Shown piece by piece: positions 7,978 through 17,200 of a DNA stretch of 26,505 nt. Source of the stretch: a virus. Position 1 is the first letter of the stretch. The number at the start of each line of letters is the position of its first letter. The stretch covers positions 1 to 26,505 of IMG/VR virus record IMGVR_UViG_3300023245_000095. One strand, written 5' to 3'. The translations under genes and the position numbers were made by a program. Under the pieces are notes generated by a model. The model was given only the letters and a program-made list of their open reading frames with translations, did not search any database and was not told where the DNA came from.

Positions 7978-8714
7978 TGCCCAGCGCCTTCGGACAAGAC
8001 AGGACGCCGGGTGAAGACGTGCGCGTCCGCCGCAACTCCCAAAGCTGGCAAGACGATAACAACCTGGTGCTTCCGGCGGGAGCCCTTAGCGTTGATCCAG
8101 AGACGGGGGCTCTGTTCGTCAACATCGTCGCGCCGCTCCAGATCACCTCAAACGCGATCGGCATTGACCTTGGGAACGGCCTCGCGGTCGTGGCCGATCA
8201 GTTGGCCGTGGCGTTGGCTGCGAACCCTGGACTGGCCTTCAGCAGCGGCCTGTTGCTCATCGACCTCGACACGAACCCAGGGCTCGCGCTCGCCGCCGGC
8301 GGGCTGAGCATTAGCTTGGCGGCGAACTCCGGGCTCACAACGACGGGGGGCCTCCAAGCTGTGCTCGACGGATCTTCGCTGTCCCTCGGGGCGTCGGGGC
8401 TCAGCGTGACGGATCCAGCCGGCCGGCAAGGGGTGTCGGCGGTTGTGACCGTCGCTTCCAACGCGGCTTGGGGCGAGACCATGCGTGCGGACCCTTCGGG
8501 GGGAACCTTTGTTATCACTGCCCCTACGGCCGTTGGGAACGCCGGCCGGCGGTTCACGGTGAAGAATGTGACCAGCGACACAACCTCCTTCACGATCGAC
8601 GCCAACGGGGCGCAGACGGTAGATGGGGCAAGTGACGCTACAATCAGCACGGCGTTCGGAAGCCTGACTCTTGAGAGCGACGGGGCGAACCTGATGATCG
8701 TCGCATCGGCCTGA
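7977..8714 (+). CDS. Tail fibre with triple-beta-spiral shaft repeats (245 aa)
   Basis: A strong AAGGAGG precedes the ATG, which overlaps the nozzle stop by one base. Residues 1-50 may form the tail-attachment part. Residues ~52-145 contain five to six repeats of 15-17 residues with the pattern (P/S)GLxxxxGxLxxxLxxN, for example PGLAFSSGLLLIDLDTN and PGLALAAGGLSISLAAN. The alternating hydrophobic positions and the conserved PGL/SGL turn match the adenovirus and reovirus fibre shaft, a trimeric triple beta-spiral. Residues ~150-245 form a C-terminal beta domain (FVITAPTAVGNAGRRFTVKN, then TIDANGAQTVDGA) that is frequent at the ends of phage fibres. It is probably a short trimeric host-contact fibre. 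It is smaller than most tail fibres. Confidence 0.75.
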   Translation: MPSAFGQDRTPGEDVRVRRNSQSWQDDNNLVLPAGALSVDPETGALFVNIVAPLQITSNAIGIDLGNGLAVVADQLAVALAANPGLAFSSGLLLIDLDTNPGLALAAGGLSISLAANSGLTTTGGLQAVLDGSSLSLGASGLSVTDPAGRQGVSAVVTVASNAAWGETMRADPSGGTFVITAPTAVGNAGRRFTVKNVTSDTTSFTIDANGAQTVDGASDATISTAFGSLTLESDGANLMIVASA

Positions 8715-8729
8715 CCCCTGGAGACCACC

Positions 8730-9188
8730 ATGAGCATCACCCTCAACCAATACCTGTCCCTGGAAGCGGTCATCGACAACGCCCAGGTTTCCATCGGCCG
8801 GCGGAACGTGGCTCAAGAGATCGTCATGGCCGGCCTGAAGTACGACGCCAGCTTCTCGATTACGAACACCAGCGGAGACAACTTCAACTCCGACGTGATA
8901 TGGGCAACAGGGGACGGCGGCGTAACGACGTTTGATTACCTATACCTGGAAGTAGACGCCGCCGCCCTCGTCGCCTTGCAGAACGGCAATAGCGACTCGA
9001 TGGTGCTCAGCCTGATCGCTGGCGTACCGCTGATCCTTGGGGCCGACGAATACCTGGACGGCGCGCTTGGGGCCGACGGTTCCGCGACGACCGTGGCCGA
9101 CGTGATTGACCAGATCACCGTCAAGAACAACACTACTGGAGCAGCGGCCGGCGTGGTTGTCACCGGCCGCTTGGTCCTGTTCGATTAG
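8730..9188 (+). CDS. Small beta-rich tail-module protein (152 aa)
   Basis: The gene follows the fibre gene by 15 nt with a GGAGAC ribosome binding site. The sequence is beta-prone and acidic, with YDASFSITNTSG, FDYLYLEVDAAALV, LSLIAGVPLILGADEY and a C-terminal strand GVVVTGRLVLFD. It has no cysteine, signal peptide or membrane helix. Its place between the fibre and the ejection-type proteins suggests a virion component, such as a fibre-tip or attachment subunit. No family is recognised. Confidence 0.6.
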   Translation: MSITLNQYLSLEAVIDNAQVSIGRRNVAQEIVMAGLKYDASFSITNTSGDNFNSDVIWATGDGGVTTFDYLYLEVDAAALVALQNGNSDSMVLSLIAGVPLILGADEYLDGALGADGSATTVADVIDQITVKNNTTGAAAGVVVTGRLVLFD

Positions 9189-9196
9189 GAGATGCT

Positions 9197-10414
9197 ATGA
9201 GCCAGTACGGCGGAACTAACGTGGACTTCACGGCCATCATCCGGCAGATGCAGCAGCAAGAGGCGCAGCGGAATGAGGACGCTCTGGGTCGCTACGCCCA
9301 GGCCAACACCCTCGCCCAGCAACTCACCCAGCAGGTGGGGGCGATGGGCACCTACGGCGCGGCCGAGGCACAGATGAACATGGTGGGCAATGCGGCTCAC
9401 CAGCGGATCTCTGAGGGCGCGACCCAGCAGTTCGCCCAGGCCGATCAGGATCTTATGAATCGCGGGCTCGGCAATACGACGATCCGAAGCTCGGTCCAGC
9501 GGGGCATCGGCATGGACGAGCAGCGGGCCATGAATGAGCTTGACGAGGGCCTGGCTGCTCAGCGGTCGGGCCTCCTGGAGCGTCGCGCCGGCCAGGAGTT
9601 CCAGTCGGGCGTCAACGAGATCGACACCCTCCTCTCCAGGGTAGACGAGCCGATCGACTACGGTCTTATGGCCGGCTTGCTTCAGCAGGCTTCGGCCACG
9701 CCCCAAGGCAAGCAGCAGATCTCGATCGGCCCTGGCTCCAGCAACTACGGATCTCAATTCCGGGCGATGCCTGGAGGCGGAGGTGGAGGAGGCGGCGGGG
9801 GAAGCGGGCCGCGAACCTTTACCAACTCGGGCCTCTCGTCTTTTACTGATGCCGCCGGGTCGCAAGGCTCAGGCGGCGTCCAGACCTTCTCGAACCGCGC
9901 GGCCCCCCAGCCGCAACAGCGATCCTACTCCTCGGCTGGATCGTCCACCGGGCAGAACCGAGAGAGCGCCGGGTCGGGGCAAGGCATGACCAGCTACTAC
10001 GGTGGTCAGCCAGGCAACTCAGCCCAAGGGGCGCTCGGGGGCTACGCTTTCGGCCCTGGCATCATGGAAGGTTCGACCTACCAGGGAGCCACCGGGAGCG
10101 GGATGCCCCTGTTCCAGATGCCCAGCGGGGCGATCACGAACGACCCGAGCGCCGAGGGGATGAGTTCGATGATGGAATCCGGCACCGGAATGATCTCGGG
10201 GCCGGGTGGAGTCTTCGGTGCCGACGCCGGCGGCGTTGGGGCAATGGGAACTCGGCCGGCCGGCGGGGATCCCCAGGCGGCGGCTCCGGCCGCGGGCGGG
10301 GATGGCGAGCAGAACATGGACGAGTTCGTTTACCTTGGTGGCCGGTACTACACTAAGGAGGAGTACGCCCGGATGACGGGAACCTGGAGCGACGGAACCA
10401 AGTACCAGAAATAA
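9197..10414 (+). CDS. Gln/Gly-rich internal virion (ejection-type) protein (405 aa)
   Basis: The start has an AGGAGA ribosome binding site. Residues ~1-165 are helical and Gln-rich (IIRQMQQQEAQ, LAQQLTQQVGAMG, DEQRAMNELDEGL), as in internal proteins of podoviruses. A run of ten Gly starts at about residue 192, followed by a long Ser/Gly/Gln-rich disordered region. The last ~30 residues (DEFVYLGGRYYTKEEYARMTG) form a compact motif that resembles the end of the next protein, which closes on YWNGSSYAPKP. Together with the two following genes it fits a set of ejected proteins. The function is inferred from order and composition. Confidence 0.6.
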   Translation: MSQYGGTNVDFTAIIRQMQQQEAQRNEDALGRYAQANTLAQQLTQQVGAMGTYGAAEAQMNMVGNAAHQRISEGATQQFAQADQDLMNRGLGNTTIRSSVQRGIGMDEQRAMNELDEGLAAQRSGLLERRAGQEFQSGVNEIDTLLSRVDEPIDYGLMAGLLQQASATPQGKQQISIGPGSSNYGSQFRAMPGGGGGGGGGGSGPRTFTNSGLSSFTDAAGSQGSGGVQTFSNRAAPQPQQRSYSSAGSSTGQNRESAGSGQGMTSYYGGQPGNSAQGALGGYAFGPGIMEGSTYQGATGSGMPLFQMPSGAITNDPSAEGMSSMMESGTGMISGPGGVFGADAGGVGAMGTRPAGGDPQAAAPAAGGDGEQNMDEFVYLGGRYYTKEEYARMTGTWSDGTKYQK

Positions 10415-10424
10415 GGATCGTTCA

Positions 10425-11231
10425 ATGCCAGCCCCTCGCCCCGTCTCCGTTTCCTACATGGACCCCGGCTCTGTCGGAATGCTTGCCCTTCGCTCTGGCG
10501 AGGGGATGCTGCGGGACCGGCTCAGCAGTGAGGCGAGCAGCATCATCGACTCCACGCGACGCTACCAGCTTGGGCAACAGGAGATCCAGTCCAGGGAGCG
10601 GATGTTCGCGATCGAGCAGGCGTACAACAGCCGGGCCGGCAGTGTGGCTCCTCAACAGAACATCCAGCCGGCCTCGACCCGACAGCAGCAGCTAGACGAT
10701 ACGCTCCGGCAGATGGTCGGCCAGGGGACGGTCAACCCCGATCAAGCAAGCTGGCTCCGGCTGAGCGCCTTGGGCGTGAACCAAGCCCCGATCAACCAGG
10801 CGCTCGGGGTTGCGACCGGCGGACAGTCCAGTGGCCTCACCCCCTACCAGCAGAGCCAGATGCAATACCGCCAACAAGGGGACGCCCAGGACAACCAGGC
10901 AAGAGCCCTCCAGCAGCAGATCGAGCAGGCCGAGCAGCAGGTCAAGATGTACGAGGACTCGATCCCTGGTGGCGTCGCCGGCATGAGCGGGGAGGAGCGC
11001 CAGCAGTACGACCAACTGACCGAACTGCTCAACCAGCGGCAGACGAGCTTGTCCGGCATGTACCAGCAATTCAGTCAGGCTCCGGCCGGCGGCGCTGGCG
11101 GGCAGATGGGTCAGGCTCCGGCCGGCGGCTCGATGACCTTCGAGCAGGCTCAACAGCAGGGCTACGTCTTCCAGGACGCCAACGGCCAGATCATTTACTG
11201 GAACGGATCCTCCTACGCACCTAAACCATGA
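10425..11231 (+). CDS. Gln-rich internal virion (ejection-type) protein (268 aa)
   Basis: The ATG at 10425 has AAGGA 9 nt upstream. The protein is helical and very rich in Gln, with coiled-coil potential at residues ~145-205 (QARALQQQIEQAEQQVKMYE, then ERQQYDQLTELLNQRQTSLS). Two copies of QAPAGG near residues 217-235 come from an exact 20-bp DNA repeat. The C-terminus has GYVFQDANGQIIYWNG. The stop overlaps the start of the giant downstream gene as ATGA, so the two are probably co-translated. The partner arrangement (two Gln-rich proteins, then a very large one) recalls the three ejection proteins of T7- and P22-like phages, although sequence similarity is not evident. Confidence 0.6.
   Translation: MPAPRPVSVSYMDPGSVGMLALRSGEGMLRDRLSSEASSIIDSTRRYQLGQQEIQSRERMFAIEQAYNSRAGSVAPQQNIQPASTRQQQLDDTLRQMVGQGTVNPDQASWLRLSALGVNQAPINQALGVATGGQSSGLTPYQQSQMQYRQQGDAQDNQARALQQQIEQAEQQVKMYEDSIPGGVAGMSGEERQQYDQLTELLNQRQTSLSGMYQQFSQAPAGGAGGQMGQAPAGGSMTFEQAQQQGYVFQDANGQIIYWNGSSYAPKP
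11074..11129 (+). repeat. 20-bp direct repeat encoding QAPAGG
   Basis: The sequence GTCAGGCTCCGGCCGGCGGC occurs at 11074-11093 and again, identically, at 11110-11129, 36 bp apart and in the same reading frame. It encodes two copies of QAPAGG in a disordered part of the protein. A recent in-frame duplication is likely. Confidence 0.85.
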
Positions 11232-14200
11232 CAGCTTTCAACCAGAACCCAACGCTGCGGCCAACCGCTTCACCACCCCCGCCGCCGCCTGGCTTCTTCC
11301 CGATGGGACAGCCAGGCGGTTCTCCTATGGGCTCGCCTCCGCCACCGCCAGCGGGGTTCTTCCCCGCGGCGGATGTGCCCGAGGGCGAGTATTCATTCCT
11401 GGCCCGGCGGGTACACCCGAGCGCTTACATTCCCGAGGGGATGGAAGATAACGTGCCGTCCCTACGCAACACCGGGGTTACTCCAGGTAACGCGGGCATC
11501 TGGGCGGCACTCCACGTCGGTCAAGAGAACCAGAGGCGGCAGGCCGAGGGCAAGCACAACCTCGACCCCGACACTCAACTCGCGATCCAGGACATCTACA
11601 AGCGGATGGCCGGCCGTGGTGACGTTTCGAGCCAGAACTTCTACGAGCAGACCCGGCAGCGCCAGGCCGACGATCGAGGCAACACTTTGGGCGGTCGTGT
11701 TCAGGATGCGTCGGGAGCCTTCACCGGCAACCTCGCGAACACCGGGCTCGACATCCTCGGGCTCGCAGCCCCGCAGACGGCCAACCGGCTCAGCCAGGCC
11801 ACCGACGAGCAGTACCGAACGGGCCAGGCTTACGACAATGCGATCAACCCCGTCAACGCCGGCAACCTCGCGGCCGAGGCTGTGAAGATGGCGACGGTGG
11901 CTCGCGCTGGGCCTGGTGGCATGGCGGCGTTCTACGGCACGCAAGGTGCTGGCGGTCAGCGCCGCGAGGTGGCCACGCTCCGCGACCAGGGCAACGACAT
12001 CTCCGGGCTCAACGAAGCGCTCACCACGTTCGGCGTCGGCGCGACCGAAGCGATCTCGGGCTACATCGGTGGCCGGATCTTCCGCAGCATGGGCGGCGTG
12101 CTGAAGGGTGCAGCGCCCGAGTTCCGGGCCGCGCTCGCCAGCGGGTTCCGGCCGGCCGTGACCGAGGCGATCCGGCAGACGGCGATGGTCTCTGGCCACG
12201 CGCTCGCAGAGGGCACCGAGGAGGCCGTCACTCAGGCCGTCACGAACCTCATCCGCCAGGGGGTTAATCCCGAGCAGGCGATCGCCGAAGGGCTCGCCGA
12301 GTCGTTCACGATGGGCGTGCTCCTGTCGCCCTTCGGTGCAGGCAACATCGACGCCGGCCGTGGTCGCGAGGGCGTGGATCCTGCGGGTGCCGCCCAGGGC
12401 ACCGCGCCGGCCGGCGCTGGGGCGATGCAGGCCCAGCCCGCCCAGCTTGCCGAGGAGTTCCAGAACCGGATCCAGCGACGGCTCGCTGAAGCCCAGGGGC
12501 CGGACGACGTGGGGCAAGCCGCGGTGACAGAGCTTCAGCCGGACGTGAACACCGATCCGACCCGCCGGCTGGACCCCCAGCCCGACGCGGAGGCGGTTTA
12601 CGACCTCACGCCGGGGGGTCAGGAGCCGGCTCCTCCGAGCTTCCTCCAGCAGACGGGTCAAGCCCCGGATATCGCCGGAGGCCCGCTCACAGCCCCGCCC
12701 AGCGTTGCCGGTGAGCCTTCAGCGGTCAATCCGCTCGCCCAGGCTGGCCAGGATTCCGTCCAAGGGGTCCAGCCGAACATTGCAGGCCCTCAAGCTGGAA
12801 GCCCGCAGACGGGCTCTCCGGGCGTTGCTGGGCAAGGGCAGGTGCCCCTCCCGCAGAGCGCCAGCCGGGATGAGATCGCGGCGCTGGTGGCGTCGTCGGA
12901 CCCGGACGTGGTTTCCGGCGGGCTCCCGGCCGACATCGTGACCCAGGGGTTCGCTGGCGAGATGGCCAACCTGAAGAACGGGGACCAGGACTTCGAGCTT
13001 GTCGATGTGCCGGTCTCCCTGGTCCGCCAGCAGAGCGACTACCAGCCCGAGCAGGTCGCCGCCTACGCCCAGCAGCCGGCCGAGTCCGCGCCGCCCGGTG
13101 TCGGGGGCTTCACGAAGTTCGGCGACTTCGCGCTGGTGGACGGCAACACCCGAGCCCGCGCTGCGGCCCAGCGTGGCGACGCGACGGTGCGGGCCTACGT
13201 CCCCAAGTCCGACGCCGAGCAGATCCGCAAGCGGTTCGCCGACCAGCAGCGAGCCCAGCGGGCCGAGGAGTCGGTCGAGCAGTTATACGACGAGGCCCGC
13301 ACCGACCCGCTGACCGACCTCGGCAACAAGCGGCGGTTCGATGAGGCGGTCCAGGATGCTCAGTCGATGGCCGACGAGTCGGGCGAGCCCTTCTCGATGA
13401 TCGTGATGGACGCGGCCAACCTGAAGGCAGCGAACACGGCCTTCGGGCACCAGGGAGCCGACGAGAAGCTGCGAGCGATGGCCCAGGCGATCGCGGAAGT
13501 CACTCGCCAGGGCAACGACGGCCGGCCGGTGGACATGATCTCCACCCGGCAGGGCGGCGACGAGTTCGCGGTGATCCTGCCTGGAGCCAACCAGGCCGAG
13601 GCCGAGATGGTCCTGAAGCGGATCCAAGAGGTCGCCGGCCGCGAGGAGATCGTGCCCGGCGTCTCGATGTTCTTGGCCGGCGGCACCAGTGAGTACGCCC
13701 CCGGATCCGGCGATGTGAAATCGGTGATTAAAGCGGCCGACGACTCGGCCGAGCAGCGAAAGGAACAGTCCAAGCGCGACGCCGGCGAGGTGACAAGCCG
13801 GCAGGACGCCGAGCGTCTTGTCCAGGAGGGCGTGATGAAGGGGATCTTCAAGCAGGAAGTCAAGCCTGAAGACACGCCCACGCTCCCGCAGCCCAAGGCA
13901 CCTTCAGCCAAGAAGACCCCGACTACGAAGGCCGACAGGGACGACGCGAAGATCAAGGCCAAGTTCGCCGACACCGAAAGCCAACAGTTGTTCGCCGAGG
14001 AAGCAGAGGACCAAGCCGACGACGAGCCGATCACGGATCCCAACGAGGATCCCAACCTCCCCGACGACCTGCTCGATCAGGTCGCCAAGATGGGTTGGGA
14101 GCCCGACGCGACCCGCACGCGGCTCGAAGCGAAGATGGGCAACAGCCCCGAGGTCCGGCGGTCGATGATGCGTCTGCCTGGACCCGAACTCCTCAAGCTG

Positions 14201-17200
14201 GCCCAGGCCGTGCTCGGCTCGACGCCTGGCGTGAAGCGGATGATCGGCCGGCCGCGCGTACTGGGATGGTTCAAGCCCGACATCAACGGCGTCGGCGAGA
14301 TGAACATCAACCCGACGATCGGCCGCAACGAGGTCTTGCTTGCCAAGGTGCTCGCCCACGAACTCGGCCACGTCATCGACCATGTGCCGGACTCGGGGAT
14401 CGAGTCGCGGCCGAACATTATCTCGCGGCTCCGCGGCATGAGGGACGACATCAAGGAGGCCCTGGGCCACCCGGTCGGCGACGTGAAGAAGGAGCTGATC
14501 GCTTTGACCACGGCATGGAGCGGCCCGATCGCTCCAGGCAACTCGAAGCACAGCGTCTATCGACGGTCAGACGCGGAGATCTATGCCGAGTTCCTGTCGG
14601 TCTTCTTGTCGGATCCGGCGATGGCTCAACGCAAGGCCCCCAAGGCGTTCGAGATCTTCATGGCCCACGTCAACAACAAGCCCGACTTCGCGGATAACTA
14701 CATCGCGATCCAGGACATGCTCGACGGCCAGAGCGAGGAGGCGATCGCGGCTCGTCAGGCGGACATCCGTGGCGACTTCAAGAAGGGCAACGAGCGGATG
14801 CAGATCGCGGCCGAGGCTAATCGAGCCCGAGCACAAGACCCCTGGGAGAACTTCCTTCAAGCCACCCTCGACTCGGCCACGCCCCTGATGAAGCTGGAGA
14901 AGGACGACACCGGATCCTGGAGGGGATCGCACATCGACATGGCCAGCGATGAATACGCGATGGTGGACCAGGAAACTCAGATCATGGTCGATGACGTGCG
15001 GGCGGCGCTCAAGCCGGCCCTCAACGCGGGGATCGACACCGGGGTCATGGGCGAGTGGCTAATGATGAACCGCATCGCCTACGGCGACCGCTCCCGGATG
15101 AAGGATCTGGACAAGGCCATCAAGCTCGGCCTGGACCCCAAGGATCTCAACAACCGCGACCAGGCGTACATCAACCCGCGAGGCTATGGCCCTACGTCCG
15201 CCAAGCAGAACCTTGACGCGATCGAGAAGACGCTGGGCAAGGAGAAGGCGGACATCCTGAAGAAGTCGATGGAGACTTTCCTGGATATGCCGTACCAGAT
15301 GGCGGAGAAACTGCACCGTGAGGGTGCGATGACCGATGGCATGTTCGAGATCATCGAGGCGAACCGTGGCAACTATGTCACGTTCGCGGTGCTCGACTAC
15401 CTGGACGCTTCGATCCCGGCCGCGATCCGCAAGCAGATCGGCACCTTCAAGCCGATCGCGAACCCCTTGGTCGCGACCACGATGAAGATGATGAGTCAGG
15501 CCCGGCTCTACGAGACCCAGCGCTACAAGAACGCCGTCGTCCAGCGGCTCAGCGGGAGCAAGGAGATCACTCGGCTGCGAGTCGCCCCTGGAGGCAACCC
15601 CAAGGCTCCCCCGCCGTTCATGGACAACTTCATGCACCTGGTCAACGGCCGGCCGGTCTGGTTCCAGGCCCATGAGCGGTTCGTTCGATCGCTCAAGCGG
15701 AAGAACATCGGCGACCTGTCGTTTATGAATCAGCTTGCATCGAAGTACACCTACGGGATCTTCCACAAGGTCTTCGTACAGTTGAACATGTCGTGGATGA
15801 TCGCCAACCTCCCGCGCGACTTCATGCGGACCTACAAGAACCTGAAGGGTATCGACCGCTCGATCACCTTCGCGGAACTGCTCAAGGCGTACACCTCGTC
15901 GGTCAAGCCTGCCTACCTGAAGGAGAAGGGGATCTTCACCGATGAGGTGCGGGCGCTGGTCGAGAGCCGCGGGCTCGCGGCCGTGCAGATGGGCGAGCTT
16001 CAGAAGGCCCGCGAGAGCGGCGAGTATGAGCAACTGCTGATCGAGGAGTTCGGCGACATCCAGAAGGCGCGCAAGGGCCTCCTCGGCCGCATCGCGGGGC
16101 TCCAGGATGTCCTTATCACCCTGGGCAACACTACCGAGTCGATGTCGAAGATCGCCGGCGAGAAGGTGCTGATGGGGCGGATCTCCGACAGCAAGGCGCG
16201 AGCCCACATCATCCGCAACAAGGTCGGCACGCCGAACATCTACCGCAAGGGCACCGTGACCAGTTTGACCAATACGCTGTTCATGTACTCCAAGGTCGCG
16301 ATCGCCGGCTACCGGGCCGACTTCGATTCGGCCTTCAGCAAGAAGTCCGCCGGCGGCTGGTGGGAGGGTCACATGCGATTCATCGGGATCCCGCGGATCC
16401 TCATGTGGATGGCGGCTAACGGCTTCTTGGGGGAACTCCTGGAGGAGTGGTTCGACAAGATCCCGGACTACGACAAGGTAAACTACCTGATCGTGCCAAT
16501 GGGAGAGAGCACGGACGGCAAGGTTCGCTACATGCGGATCCCGATGGACCACACCGACCTGCTGGTGAGCGGGACGATGTGGCGGATGATGGACACGATG
16601 AAGCAGGACCAGGACGACAGCTTCGAGAAGGACATGAAGGACATGGCTCACTTCTTCAAGAGCCAGATCCCCGGCTTCTCGCCGCCGATCGAGATGGCCA
16701 ATGCCTGGACGCAGTACGCGACCGGGGCGAACCCCTACGACTCATGGCAGCGCCGGCCGATCATGTCGCCCGACGAGCACCGTGCCGGCGGCAAGTACGC
16801 CTTCAACTCGATGGTGCAGTGGACGGCCGACCAGTTCGGCATCGCGAGCCAGGTGCTCGACGTGATCCCCCACTTCAACGAGAGCCAGGGGAGCCAGGCT
16901 CCTCGGGTGGTCAACTACTTCCCCGGCATGTCCAGGTTCATCCGCGAATCCGACCGCGGCCTGGATCAAGAGCGGTGGTCTCGGGAGGAGGTCGAGGAGA
17001 TGGAGTCGGCCCGGTTCCGTATGGGCCTGCCGGATGGGGTGCGGGACATCCTCCAGGCCCGCAACCGCCTGGTGCGGTTTAGCGGCGGTCGGGAGAAGTC
17101 CGAACTGAGCCGGGAGGAGATCCGCACCAAAGCGATCTATGATGACTTCTACGGGGACTACCTCAGCCTCACCGACGCGATCAAGGTGTCGGAATCCAGG

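Noticed and set aside
10071-10085. GGTTCGA, resembling a tRNA T-loop
   Set aside because: It lies in a coding sequence and no acceptor, D or anticodon stem can be drawn. No tRNA was found in the window.
11475-11492. Inverted repeat GTTAC/GTAAC
   Set aside because: The 5-bp arms are inside a coding region and one arm is the CCAGGTAAC motif; it is counted there, not as a separate operator.
15059-16651. 530-codon open frame on the minus strand inside the giant gene
   Set aside because: It is a GC-driven shadow of the polyvalent gene. Its translation is low complexity (His, Arg, Leu, Val rich) and there is no ribosome binding site or recognisable domain.
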